64,000 nt of DNA from Blasia pusilla. Its lineage: Eukaryota > Marchantiophyta > Marchantiopsida > Blasiales. Position 1 is the first letter of the stretch; each line of letters begins with the position of its first letter. The notes below the pieces were generated by a model. That model was not told where the DNA came from. It worked only from the letters and a program-made list of their open reading frames with translations, and did not search any database. A program made the translations under genes and the position numbers. This document shows, in pieces, positions 1-12,759 of this stretch. The DNA lies in NCBI GenBank assembly GCA_050084515.1, contig CM114274.1:23684001-23748000 (forward strand), written 5' to 3'.

Positions 1-1064
1 TCAACCTTGAGGGATTATAGTAATGAGTGCTTTGTATGCTAGCTTTAAATGGTCCTGGAATGGTAAACTGAATTAGTTCAGAGTGCCAAGAAGTAGTGAG
101 GTTATTCATCTCTTAAACTATTGTAGAGAAAAAAATTTCAGCAATGCACTCTGAGGACACATTCTCTTATTATTCCCCAAGGGCAGATTGTAACAGTGAT
201 GAGGGGATGAGATCTTCATAGCATGCCTCTACCTACTTGGAAGTTTTTACCATGTTGGTGATAGATTCCTAGGTTTGTTACCACTATCAACTTAAATGTA
301 CAAAGAAGCTACTAAGATGTACATGTTTTACTGTAAGGGAGTTTGTCTCCAAGTTGAGAAAGTCTATTACTAAGAAGATCGGGAGCTGTTTTCCAGGCAT
401 AGACAGTTGATTAGCTGGAAAGCTGAAAATGGTAAGGAGCAAAACCCACTATCAGTAGGAGCCAAAAATGAAGGCAGTGATAAACATCTGGGTCTCACTA
501 TTCAATGGAGGAAACCACTAAAGAGAGTTGGAGACTTTGTGTACTTGTGTGCTTCAATTCTCAAGTTTTGTTGTGCTTGAAAATCTGTATTCCTTATTCT
601 TACTACCAGATTCCTCACAAGAATGTGAAGGTTAAGGTGCATCAACCAGGTTAAATGTAGCTGCAATGTTGGTCTTCTAGTATCAGCTACCCTCTGGAAC
701 CCAGAGTCTTCCATGGATTGTGTACTTGAAACAGATTCTCCTGATGGGGCAGTCTATGTGTCGTTCAAACAAGACTACATTCTCTTGATGCTGAAAACTA
801 CAAAGAAATTAAACTTCTTCCACATAGGGTTGTAGAGGTTATCAGTAAGTAGCTTAGCACAGTTTTTGTTTTTAAGTAAGTAATGGATTTTGTGCCTGAT
901 GAGTACAAGAACCATATTTAATGCAAAAGTTCTCATTCTATGACTATTTCATCCCATTCTATATTTAGAACTGATTATAGTCAACTTTACTGTCCCTGAA
1001 GACTGGGCACTGGGGGAGAGTGACTGGCAGAAGTTCTCATTTTTGAGCCAAAAGAGGGAGATCT
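1..1064. other. Intergenic, nothing recognised
   Basis: No open frame here resembles a known family, and I see no structured repeat. It may be the upstream part of the degraded Copia-like sequence that follows, but nothing in it proves this. Confidence 0.4.
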
Positions 1065-1376
1065 TTGAGCTGCAGCTCAAAGAGGAACATATGTAATGAG
1101 GAAAGGCCAATTACTGGAACAGAATACCATGCAGCTGAGGGGTTTTGTACAGGGATGCATTATCCTCTCAATTTCAGTGTTTTGTCTGTTTTTGGAGTGA
1201 TAGCGTATCCAGACCTGGGTAATTTGCAGAGTTCAAAATTTTCTCAGGAGCTGAGTCTGTTAATTTATATTCGTTTCCTTTCTAAGGTCAAGGCAAATTA
1301 TGATTATCAAGAATCATGCAGAATTTTCCATGGAGATTATAAATACGTCAGGTCCTTGATAGTGAATGTTACCTAA
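1065..1376 (+). pseudogene. Possible Copia-type integrase fragment
   Basis: A 103-residue open frame has the spacing of the region just after the Copia integrase core: a TGMHYPLNFSVL stretch, then VFGVIAYPDLG, then SKF, then YKYVRSLIVNV. In Copia elements this region reads roughly 'L-x-VFG-x-x-AY', 'SKF', and a closing 'SRDVIFDE'-like strand. No start codon context, catalytic core or LTR is visible nearby. The 2 kb that follow hold no clear reverse transcriptase. The match is by eye and weak; it could be chance. Confidence 0.33.
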
Positions 1377-3440
1377 GACTTGTGTTGGCTGTGCAGCTGG
1401 AGGAGAAATGAGAGGCTGAATTTGCCAGCATAGATCCAAGAAATATACTTGATTGTTGGAGACTACTTAAAAGTCATCAATTACTTTGGTTAGGTTCTAG
1501 GTTGGTGATACTTTCATGGAGCAACTAAGGAGAGAATGGTTCTTTACACATGGCGTTGCTGTCTGATGGTTGAGTTAGTGAAGTGTAAGGCAATTCGTCC
1601 TTGGGTCATTTTTGGTGTTACTGGGAAGAGTTGTATCAAATTTTTCATCTTCTGCCAAGAAGCATCAATGTACTGTTGAAGGTCAATGCTGTTCGAATCC
1701 TAGTTGGTGAGCTCACAGTCAGCACAGCTGGAAGGGAGTGGTGATCTTGCAGCAGTGAAGTTTGTTGCACTAGACAAGAATACCGGTCATGGAGTGACAT
1801 CATTTGGAGGCATTCTAGTTGTTGTTGAACTCTGTCAGGTATCAATAATGAGTCATCGCTTTCTGCCATCAACATTGTGGCACATCCTATACTGAGGTTG
1901 TCAGCATCCCACACACCTGGAAGAGAATACTTTGTATAGGCTTTGTATACAACTGGAAGGGAACTGGGTTTACCCTTCTGCTCACCCCAACTGCAGGGCT
2001 GTTGTAGAACTAGGTACTTGTGGCTCAAGTCTGTTGAAGTTCAGAGCAAAACAAGTCCTTTTTTAGTCATCTTGTTGTTGCATATGGTTTGTTTAGATGT
2101 TTGGCAAGGATTATCTAGACAGTAACCTATGTGAAATGAGTGAGAGTGCACACTCTTATCATCTCTAACCTAGAGGTCTGGCGTTGTTGACTAGTTGACC
2201 TCTGGATGAACATTATCCAATGATTAACTCATCCTCTGCAAAATGAAACTTGCGTCATGTCCTGGCAATTGAGGTAGGCAGCAATTGTAGACCAGACAGA
2301 CCTTGAAATTTTGTAAAGTTCTATCACTCTTCAACACCCGGGGATTAGTCTTGGATCATGCAGTATGGAGTTAGATCTCTATCATTCTACAGGGTATAGG
2401 TAAACCTAACCACTGGTGTATCTCAAAATTAAAATTGCATGAGGGAGGTTTATTCTTGGACTTTTCTTTTGATGGATGTTAGAAAAGTTCAAGAATAAAC
2501 CTGGTACCTTGAGCCTGTACAGCCTTAGAATGCAGAAGAGTAGGTAGAGGAAAAGAAAGTAGTACTAGGTTTCAAAGTTTAAACCATTTATTGAACAAAA
2601 CCAGTGCTGTCCTGTTCCAAATTTCAAATGTTGTGTTGCCGGGAGACAATGTTGTGGGGAGTCTTGCCAACCTGGATTTCAATGTTAGTCGTTTGTGATA
2701 GAAGGGTGGTAGTCAACATACGAATCTTGTTGGACCAACCAATTGGAATACCCCAATTTGTTTAACCTAGATTGACACATTCAAGTGAAATTATGGCTTG
2801 CTATGTCCTTGGCATGCTTGGCATCTCTGTTTTTCCTAGTTTGTCGCATTGTGCCAGTGGATGTTGTCAGCGGCAAGTGTTCTTAGAGTACATCCGTCAC
2901 AAGTCTTGAGTAACTCTATACAATATGAATCGGTGTGAAGGCTCTTATAGTCGCTAACTTCTGTATCATCACTACATTTGCATCTTTTTATATGGTGTAC
3001 AGAATAATCCCAAACCTAATAGATCTCACATCATATCTTGGGCATGAGCAAATTTCGAAGGTGATGCACTTCTTGCACCCAATATCGATGCATGTTGTGT
3101 AGTTATTACCTCGAGGCATTGCTCCATCTAAGCAATCCTTGTCATAGTTGCCTTGAAAGCCAATCATGCTTCCGCTTTGGTAGGTGGTGGATTCCTACCT
3201 CCAATATGTCCCCAACGTTTTCTGCCTTTAGGTCATTGACCTCCATCTATGCGAGGTTGTGGACACACGAGGTGGAGTTTGAAATGTGTGGTAGTATCTT
3301 GAAAATGATTACACTAAGGTAATGATGGCCTAATTTGGGTTGTTTCATATACTGTAAGGAGTGACATATGCCCCTACTTTGTTGTTGATGCACAGGTCCA
3401 ATAAATAAAACTTGAGCCCTATTTTTGAACGTAAGACTAC
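1377..3440. other. Intergenic, no gene recognised
   Basis: G/T-rich to AT-rich sequence with only short open frames on both strands. A 127-residue frame on the minus strand near 1,645-2,028 has no recognisable motif. I see no tandem repeat or inverted repeat of note. Confidence 0.4.
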
Positions 3441-3441
3441 T

Positions 3442-3481
3442 AAAATTCAATCCCTTCATGGCATAGAAGGGATTGAATTTT
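3442..3481. repeat. Perfect 15-bp-arm hairpin
   Basis: The arms at 3,442-3,456 and 3,467-3,481 are exact reverse complements (AAAATTCAATCCCTT and its complement) around a 10-nt spacer. It is not next to a recognised gene, so a terminator role is not supported. Confidence 0.8.
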
Positions 3482-4133
3482 TTGTTGGTTTGGCATTCTT
3501 TGTGCATCACACAAACTATCAAACTCCTCCATGAAATCATCAAACTTGGGGGAGGTCACTATTCAAGAGGGTTTGAGGGGTATGTGTGGGCAAGATCCTA
3601 TTTCGACACCCTTGTTACGTATATCCAATGGGTTTTTATAGCCCTATCTTATAAGATTTTAGCTAATAACATAGCCCTCTCATGAGATGGGAGGAATAAA
3701 AAATACACTTTCTTACAAAAAAGGATTTTTTTGGGCAAATGAAAGTATACATCAAACCTATCAATCATTATAAACTTAGTGTAAAGTCATATGAGAAGGT
3801 CTAAATCTTGAAATGTATTTGATATGAAAATATTCAAATCCCATTAGAATAATACTCAAGAATTTTATTGCATAGAAATCACCAAGTCTATTGGATATGA
3901 TAAGAACGAGCACGATATCATGTTGTAGGTTGTTTGTCCAAAAATAAATCAATGGCAATTCTATCTTGCTTCTCTAATGTCCAAGTGCTTACAAAATTAT
4001 GAAGGGTTGGTCATCTTCATGGTTAACAAACAAACTACGCATTCTATGTCAATCCATTTATCCACCTTAGAATATTTGAATTTGAGTTTGCTATTGCGAA
4101 TTGGCTTACACCAATTATAAAGGATATGACAAG

Positions 4134-4670
4134 TTAAGTACCTTTAGCAACAAGAATATGTTTATCTAATAGATATACTTTAGTTCTAAATTTTCCAATT
4201 TTTTTACGATAACTTTGAATTTCCTGCACCCTTCCAATCCACATAACTTGCTCCACACTTGCTTGGATAGATGCTCGATTGCAAGGCCTATGATATGATT
4301 TGGATTTCTTGCCCATGGTTGAAGATACCCTAGTACTTGATTACACCCTTGTTGTAGGTCCTACATCTAAAAAAATTGTACAATTAGATAAAATGTCGAG
4401 AATGATTTTTTCTTCAACATTTTCTTGTCCTCCTACTCTCCTTGCATTCCAATAAACTAATTCTTTCACTTTCTGAATTTTTTGAGCTCTGTTCAACCTA
4501 TCTTTGCTATGATGTGGATTGCACATCTTGAGACTCACTAAAGTAGATTTATAAATCTCACTATCCTCAAAGGTAGCCATTGGAACAACTCTCCTTAGAG
4601 TAAGAGAAGGAATTTGGGTGATATATTCGCACAACAACGAGTATCTGACCAAAATCATTACTAGCAACAT
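4134..4670 (-). pseudogene. Unrecognised minus-strand coding-like stretch
   Basis: Two consecutive minus-strand open frames (4,341-4,670, then 4,134-4,316) are separated by one short gap and have balanced, lysine-rich composition, for example YRKKIGKFRTKVYLLDKH. They could be one broken frame. I do not recognise a family. No splice sites or flanking repeats were found that would define its ends. Confidence 0.2.
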
Positions 4671-6310
4671 CCAAGTCTGGACCTTGTTCTTGCCTCAACT
4701 CTTCCTCCGTCTCCGGCACGTGACTTCAATCTACAACATGAGCACTTGAACTTTTTACTCTTATTATCATAGAAACGAACATCAATTTCATCATTTTTAG
4801 TGAATTAACAATTTCTAGTCATATTAAGAAGGAAAAATTAGATCTTATGACTTAATTATTTCTCATCGCTGGACTAATACCCTAAAAATTTGATTGAATA
4901 TGTCTTAAATGTATTATTTAATAAAAATTAATCTATAATATTAAAAAGAATAGCTTCTTGATTTGCAAACATTACTAAAGACCTCTCTATTTGATATTAG
5001 GGTATTAATAAGAAAATATTTCCTAACACGAAACATGAAACAATTTTTAAATTTTTTTAGGAATTAACATGATTGTATAAAGCAACTCCATTAAGGACAA
5101 TTCTAGTAGGTGGTTTATTAAAGGAGATTTTTTATTAACTCTGCGTAAAGCACTAGCTTCATTCTATTAGGTGGTATATTAGAGGAGATTGTCAAGATTT
5201 AAACTCCCTTTCAAAGCAAATGTGAGAACTTTAGTTCTAATTATGGATTTTGGTATATCTCTAGATATCCATTATCTATTCTATATAATTACGGCCCTTA
5301 CATGTAGGCTTCCACATAAATCCCTCCTCCAGGAGGCTCGATTCTCCTTTTTTTCAGAATGCGCACTACATTTGTGCAGGTGTCCAAATGGATAGGTACG
5401 AAGAATCCGGTCCATCCATGTTGGCTAACGCTTTTGGTGCATTGTCCGATCCTAATGCACCATTGAGACATTCGTACTACCTCACGGCACGAACGACTAT
5501 ACGCACTTAAGCTCGTAATAATCACCAATTATTCCTAAACCGCCATTTGCACTCTCGTTTGTGCGACGTCTCAGTGTAATTAAGCTCTCACGCTGCAGAG
5601 CTATTTCTCGGCTACTATCTATTCGCACCACTGACACATAGTATTCCTTTCATGCTCCATTTTTTTTCTTTCCACTAGTCCAAGTACTCCTCGTTTTCTT
5701 CCACTACTCCGAGTACTTATCGTTTCCCACTACGGTAACGCTTCGACACTGGGTCTCCCCCTCCACATTCTTCGCTTCAATGCACAAAATCTAGATTTCT
5801 CGAATGCCTCATATGGAACGTCCGAGGGAACGACTAGTGTTTTTCTTGTACTTACGTACATTTTTCTCTCCAGGCTTTCTTTTCCATCTCCGATTTAGTC
5901 CCCCGTTGTGCTTTGTTTCCTTCCCGCCCAAAAACGACTCCGTCCTATTCTTGAATACGCTCATAGCAGATCCGATAACCGCTCGTCATACCAATTTGCA
6001 CTCTTAATGTGTCACGAAGACTTGCCTACCTCCACACGTTCACACGACACAGGCTTGGCGCTGTTAGCTGATTAACAGGCACATTGTGCGTTGTTCCTAG
6101 CTGGTTCCGTCGTATTCATTACACGTTTTTGCTCATCTCCACATATTTTTTGCACACACGGTCCGTGCTTCCACCTCATTTCTGCACATTTTCTACATCG
6201 TTACTGGGCACTTTCATGCACTTTAGCATTGTTTTGCCACTCCATTAGAACTTTGCGCACTCTCCTCGCCTCTACAATCTTACTTATCTGCGGTCTATTC
6301 ACAGTCAGCC
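4671..6310. other. AT-rich then pyrimidine-rich intergenic DNA
   Basis: 4,671-5,300 is AT-rich with no gene signal. From about 5,550 the plus strand becomes strongly C/T-rich and very poor in G, with only short open frames caused by the biased composition. Confidence 0.5.
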
Positions 6311-6720
6311 GATGTGAAAGAGCTCTCATCTACGCTCTACTTACACTTTCTAAAGCTCTTCCATCACTTACGATCACCAACTCCACATAGTTCCGCTCAG
6401 ATATTAGCTTAGAGTTATTCATTCAGCAAGATACTCTTTGTTTGTACACTTTTCAGTAACGGCGGCATACTGCACAATACTATATGACTTCGCGCATCGA
6501 CTGTCCATTAAAAAAAAGAGTTCTCATGTGCGCTCTACTTACACTTTCAAAAGTTCTTCCATCACTTACCATCACCAGCTCCACATAGCTCCGCTCAGAT
6601 ATTAGCTCAGAGTTATCCATCAAGATACTCTTTGTTTGTACACTTTTTAGTAATCGCGGCATACTACAGAGCACTGTGTGACTTTGAGCTACGACTCTCC
6701 ATTAAAACAAAGAGTTGGCT
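6311..6720. repeat. Tandem duplication, period about 195-198 bp
   Basis: The stretch around CTCTACTTACACTTTC occurs near 6,335 and again near 6,533. It is followed in both copies by TTCCATCACTTAC, CTCCACATAG, CCGCTCAGATATTAGC and GATACTCTTTGTTTGTACAC. A third, partial unit starts near 6,690 (CTCCATTAAAACAAAGAGTT). The copies differ at roughly one base in ten. Confidence 0.75.
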
Positions 6721-7014
6721 CCTCCGCTGATTTTACAAGTGAGTTCCTCGTTCTTTACGTCTACAAAAGTTACACTTACATTTCAGCCCACCTCATCAAA
6801 GTCTATCCCCTTAGAGTTAGGTTTTGGATCGATCAAGTTCAAGCTCATATCTACCGTACTTATTCTCCACGTTCTGATCTACATGTTTTCCAGCTTGCCT
6901 ACTTTACTTGCAATTTACATCGTGTTGTATCTATGTCAGTTCTAATTTAAAGCTCAAGTACCAAGCTGCTTCTTTCCATGTCTAACAATTTTTCAGATTC
7001 AGTCTACACCCCTA

Positions 7015-7326
7015 CCAAGGGTGCATGTGGACAAAGTCCATGTCCGTGGACTTATGTCCGTCCTATGGAAGGACTTGTTCATATGGGCACCACCTTTCCC
7101 TTCTTTCTCTTTCCCCTTACTTGCCTTTGTGTTCCATACTCCCCCGTTTCTTCCTCTCTCCACCTCCACTCCCTCCTTCCTCATTGCTCCACTCATCCTT
7201 GCCTTGCCTTCCATCATGGATTATAAGTGTGAGTCCTACTTCTTGGAACTTATGTCCGTGGACATGTCCGAACTTGTCTGTCCATATCTGTCCTAAGGAA
7301 GGACTTGTCCACTTTTGTGCAACCAT
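7015..7326. mobile_element. ~310-bp inverted-repeat element, GTCC/GGAC family
   Basis: The left end (GGTGCATGTGGACAAAGTCC at 7,020) and the reverse complement of the right end (GGTTGCACAAAAGTGGACAA, ending near 7,325) match imperfectly. Both ends carry the internal words GTCCGTGGAC and GGAAGGACTTGT. The centre is a C/T-rich, non-coding block. The same terminal words recur at 22,960-23,010, 25,399-25,480 and 26,725-26,806, so it is a dispersed family. No transposase is present, so it is non-autonomous. A target duplication is not clear. Confidence 0.55.
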
Positions 7327-9312
7327 GACTGCTGCTCCTCTTCATTACGTCGACTTACACAACCGATATTCTCAAGTAACTACTCTTCTACTTCTTTGCA
7401 ATTGGTTGGAAAAAATGATCTTAGGTCCGCATTCTTACTTCCAACTACATTATTAGAATCAGCTTCGTTCAGATTTTTACAGACACGTAGAGTTAACGTG
7501 CAGCTATAAGTTCTTGCCGTAATAGCCTTCTCTGATAACAATTCGACCTCCTCCACTCAGCATTTCGACCTACCACTGTCCAACAAGTGCCTCCAACTCA
7601 AGAGTCATCCACATACGGAGACAACTTGTCCTCACCATCCGCAAGCAATCACTATGTGGCCTTTTTCAGAGCTCTATCGTAAGCACCTCAATTTTCTTAA
7701 TCAAAAAAATCTTAGGTATGTAAAGTTCCTGCTTTTTGTAGTTCTACTATAAACGTTTCTGCTATCATTATCTTAGTATACCCTGTTTCTTCCAGACTCT
7801 ACCATCTACGTTACTTCCGCATCCATGCTGGTTGTTGGTCCATTTCCATATCTCTCCAAATTTCTTTAAACAATTCCATTCCCTCTGCCTACCTACACAT
7901 ATTTTCCACAGATTCCAGACAAAATACAGAAAGCAGCTTTCTCATGCTGTTTTCTTGCAAATTCCATACATTGTGTGATTGTATAATGAGTTCATATCCA
8001 TGAGAGTATTTTTCCAGCCTTATGTATTGAATCATAGACTACCTTTCGGGGGCTAAATTTTCATGTCTGAGACATTCCATATAAGTTATCGTCTCCATAG
8101 ATATCACTAAGGGGTAGCCACCGATACCAATCCTGATTGTTTCTAGGATCATCTTCTCGATGTTCTCAGCCTGAGCGACAAATGTCTTGTAAAATACTGT
8201 GAGAGGCATGTTATACTCGCCTCTGGATGAAATCATGAGATTACATCATGTACGCCCGTACCTTCATCGCCCATACTTAGCATATATATTCCGTTAACAA
8301 TACTCTGAGCTGCAATCCCTGGAAACCTTATTATTTTAAAACTCTCTGCCAACTTTGACTTTCTGGAGCTTGATTCTAAACTTCTTTTTTTGAAAAGAGT
8401 CTAGGACACAGGAATACACCTATCACCTTGCTCGTAACATCTTCTCCCGCACAAAGACACACAATAAAGTCCTAGGTCGCCATGTTTTTGCTTCACTCAG
8501 TCGCTACGTAGGGTCGGTCATTGGTAGATAAAAATTAATCCATCTCCGTCATTGATAGCACGTGTCAACACTGCAATTTTTGTCTTTGGAGACCCCTTAC
8601 AATAATTGGATCATTTGATCTCAAGACTAGTCCGAATCTTCTCCAAGATCACCGATAGCTCAAAATCTTATTTTGTATCCTACAACAAAAACAACTCAAA
8701 ATCTAGCTACCAACAGTCATTCGACAGTCTTTTGCTTGTTCTCTTGTGACTTTGCCCTCCGCCAACAATCGTCCTCCATACAAAATGTCCGATAGACAAT
8801 TTTCAAACTCAAATAAGCTTTATTTAATTTGGCACGAACACAAAAGAATCTCTTGTATAGGAAATCACAATAAAATCTTTATGTTTCTTCATAAACTCTT
8901 GGTTCCCCGCAACACGTATGTGTACTACTATCTTCTCAGCTACACCTTGTTTATTACATTTGTACAGACTAACATCCCGTACACATTTCCTCGATCTTGT
9001 GATGGTATACCAATTTCTTAGCATTTATTTATAACTTAGCACCTTCAAAAAACACTCATAACCGTTAAAATAGAGATACATGTCTTCTCAAAGTCCTGAT
9101 TCAAAACAATACGTCATGCTTTCCAACCACAATAGTCCTTCCAACCAATAACAGAGATATAATTGTAACAGTTAAATTACACGTTCAACTTCTTTTATCC
9201 CCACGTATTCAAAGCTGTAAGTACTAGTCTCTCATAATACAACTCCCTAAAAACCACATTGTAGAGTTTGCAACTTATGTACATGTTCAGCCTTTCATCT
9301 CCCGTTTTCACT
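7327..9312. other. Intergenic, no gene recognised
   Basis: Pyrimidine-rich on the plus strand and then AT-rich. The open frames are short and lack motifs. I see no clear repeat. Confidence 0.45.
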
Positions 9313-10110
9313 GAGACGTGTGTTGTGCGGAAACAAGCGGCGTGGTGCGATAAATCCATTGCTATCCTATCATCTCATCGACAGAACATACTCTCAACTT
9401 TGGACATCCCACACAAGTCTATGTCCCCTAAACCCATACATCATCGATGCTCTTAGCATTAGCACGAAACCCAATATCCCCAAATAACTACCCAATACCC
9501 AGAATTCCCTCACACGTACAGGGCAAAAGACCAGATTGGGTAACCTGAAAAAATGTTCATCGCTCCTCAACAACTGCAAATCTCGATCCCAACTCGGTGG
9601 TGAAGACAAACTCCTCCAATCAGCAAGTTGTACTTCTCTGGTACTGACGATGCTCAAATCTCCTGAATATGCGGTGCAGGTCCAGCGGTACGGTGTGGCA
9701 CAGGCGGCATGGAACGGCTACAAACGACACAACACTCAAGAATGGGGTGCGGCACTCAGCAGCATACCCTTATCAATCAACAAAACACGCTCTACTCCAA
9801 TAATGGTGCGGCTCCGCGATCAAGAGGGTGCGGTGCGGCCACGAGCGGCACGACACGGAAATTGGCGAGCGTTGGGGCTACGGGCATCACGGCATGGTAC
9901 TTGATCATCGTCGAGTGGCTACGAGCTCAAGACATAGCAAAGAGGGATGAATACTCCGATCCCATCAATCCAAAAGGATCATCTGTCATCGTTGAGCGGC
10001 GACATCATGAGATAATGAAAGCTAGAACAAATTATGTGGCAATAGTGCAAATCAATCAATAATCGTTGTTATAGACCGTCCACTCAGTGACGGCGATGCA
10101 CGATAATCAA
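9313..10110. mobile_element. Copy of the DNMT-retroelement leader
   Basis: This stretch aligns by eye, base for base over long runs, with 36,768-37,580, the untranslated leader of the Ty3/gypsy element described below. Shared blocks include GGCGTGGTGCG, ATCATCTCATCGACA, CCAATATCCCCAAATAA, TGCAAATCTCGA, CTCCTCCAATCAGCAAG, GTGCGGCTCCGCGATC and GGTGCGGTGCGGCCACGAG. The copy is in the same orientation and keeps one copy of a 27-bp unit that is duplicated at 37.25 kb. No gag, pol or LTR flanks it, so it is an orphan piece of a second element of the family. Confidence 0.85.
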
Positions 10111-10689
10111 TAGCGGACAAGGACAAGTGAACACCGGGCTGCACCATGGAACGAGCATGACCACGTAACCATGTACTACGTCAGCCCTAGTCTCTACGTC
10201 GGCCGGAAACACGAAGGGCCAACTACGGAGAGAATCAACGGCCACTTAAGGTAAGGACACAGGAGCCATGCACTACCCAGTTGGCAAATAGGTGGCCAGC
10301 GAGGATCGCACGGGTTCTAGCAGACAGGCCGCGGCAAGGTACAACAAGCTTTGTAAATCGATCAAATCTCACATTAACATCTCCATGGTGTGCACTCTCT
10401 CTCATGTTCATACATAATCTCCTACATGATGCTTTATCGTTCAAACTGCCTGTTTCCACTACACACGCCACCATCCACATCCAAGTTTTGAGGCTCTTCC
10501 TCTTTTGTCTTGCACACATGGATAGATCTACTAGATCCATCTTAACTTACAACTCTCCAACAGTCAAGTGAGTGACTACATATTGCACACATTCTAATTT
10601 ATTTCCTCTATTTTTCTGTATATTCAATTAAGTCAACATTACCTAACTTCCAGTTCTTTTATGATGACTATTATTTCAAATATTATATT
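10111..10689. other. Intergenic between retroelement scrap and Helitron
   Basis: Begins GC-moderate and grades into AT-rich DNA. It probably contains the undetermined left end of the Helitron2-like element. I could not see a diagnostic terminus. Confidence 0.4.
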
Positions 10690-12560
10690 TTAATTGTACA
10701 AGTAATTCAGTATATATACTATCAATGAGATCCAACTTACACAATCGTAGACAGAAGCACTTAGACATGAGAACACAACACAGATATATCCTCCATATGC
10801 ATTATGGAATGGATTTCTTATTCCCAACATTATACCTAGAGCTAGTGAGTTCCATGCATGCGATCTTTGCCTAACAAGTAATCCACGCACATGCTATAAT
10901 TCTTACATGACTCCATCCTATATCCATCAAATTTTAGCTCATAATCCTCTTCATTTACAATTATTATCAATTGTAGACTCAAGGATTGGTATTGTTGAGA
11001 AGTACAATGGCTTCCACAAAGGGTTCTTCTCTCCAACATCACTTATTGACTCACCTTTAGTTGCCCGGAACCTGCAGAATCCTAACCCAGAGTCATTGGG
11101 CCTGACTATTCGAACAATACAACCAATTCTTCAACTTAACTTACTAGTTAACGATCTTTACAAACACTAAAAGTGTCTGTTAGAGCTCCCAAACCCATGT
11201 GCACGACTAGTAGTACTACCTAGCGCTGTTGTTGATACAATACTAAATCGTCACAATTGAAAGGGCAAGTTACTCATAGCATGTCCTTCAATCTATACCA
11301 TCCAGAAATAAATGTTCTACAAGATGTAAGTTATGCACTTCCAATTCGTAGAAGAAAACCATCTGGCATTTTCAATAACGGATCCATATTTTTTTTGCAT
11401 GAACCATATAAGGGAGAATTTTCTAAGAGATTCTACATGCACATCCTCTGATCAGAAGTTAACAATAGAGACTGGAATATTTCCATTCCTTTTTCCTTAC
11501 TTGAGGGGACTCTTTACAGGAATAGGGTCATTTCCTGACTACATGAAAGCTAGATCTAGGCAGCTATTTAGCCCCTTCTCACTATACAAACCATTTCCTC
11601 TAGTAATGCACCAGCTCAGGCAATCAATTTCCCTCTGCTCATCCTGAAACTCTTTCTTAACAGGGACCTTGAGAGATTGAGGAAGGACATGCCTAAAGTG
11701 TCTGAGGAGGAGTTGTATACAAACTTGTAAAAACACTCAATTACCCCACAGCTTCCAGGAACTCCAAGCTGGCATAGGAAACACCTCAAAGACCTAAAAT
11801 CCATGGTCCAGGCTTGGGGCATGCCACATTTTTTTCTCACACTCACCTCTGATGAGGTCTCTTCGACAAGGTGGATGGAGATTGAGCACATAGGAAACCT
11901 CCTCAAATCCTTCAATACAACTTTCACTTGGAGAGATGCACCAACAAAATGTGCACAACTCTTCCATACAAGGCTACACATATTTCTTTCCAATTTTATA
12001 TTCTTGGGTCCGCAACTCCTAGGAAAAGTATAAACTATGTTCTTAGATATGAATTACAAGGTAGGGGAAGCCTCCAATGCCATATGATTTTTTGGGTTGA
12101 TAATTCAGATATAGATCGTATTACTTCTGAAATATGTGCATGTATACCATCTCTTGATAATTCAATTACAAATACCTCTGTCTCAACAGTAACTTCTGAT
12201 AGGACCTTGCTACTCCTGAATGGCTATGTCACTACCAGAAAGTTACACGGCTGCAAAGAAGGTGTATGTATTATTAGAATTAAAAAAAACCAAAGACCCT
12301 ATTATTGTCTATGATTACCTGTACATACTAGTTTAAAGCTAGAAGCTTACATGCATCCGCAGTTATTACGGTGGACATGTTATAGACCATCAGCCACCCA
12401 TTGTAACGTAATTCCCTACCATCCATTGATATTACTTGTATGGGGAGCTCACATGAATATCCAGTGAGTTACAAACACAAATTGGTCTAACTACTTACTA
12501 AAGTATGCATCAAAATCAGAGCCTACAGGTTCCCTAGATATAGATACATAAACAACATGT
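10690..12560 (+). pseudogene. Helitron2-like Rep (HUH endonuclease), decayed
   Basis: Successive plus-strand frames follow the order of a Helitron Rep protein. 10,770-11,170 gives a PPYALWNGF stretch and then a VEKYNGFHKGFF block. 11,630-12,030 gives the Helitron-like N-terminal domain (DLERLRKDM, GMPHFFLTLTSDE, RWMEIEHI). 12,030-12,170 gives YELQGRGSLQCHMIFWV, the HUH strand, where the first metal-binding His is replaced by Gln. 12,400-12,550 gives PYHPLILLVWGAHMNIQ and NYLLKYASKSEP, the catalytic-tyrosine helix with Y-x-x-K retained. The GRGS-x-x-x-H form of the HUH strand is closer to Helitron2/Helentron Reps than to canonical plant Helitrons. Frameshifts and stops break it repeatedly. Confidence 0.8.
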
Positions 12561-12759
12561 TGGCTTGGATTAGAGAGCTTAGATGAAGTAAAGCTCAAAC
12601 TCATATCAGGTGTAGTCCTCAATCGCTCAGTTTTTGCAATTGAAGCTTCATTCACTTCAATGCAAATGATTTAGATCTCAATCAGTCAAATACATAGACT
12701 CTAATCCACTATATCTGCGCACTTCTCTTTATAAGAACTCCTCAATCCCATGCTTCCAC

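Noticed and set aside
5298-5528. 76-codon minus-strand frame in pyrimidine-rich DNA
   Set aside because: No motif, no homology recognised, and the composition bias opens frames on this strand.
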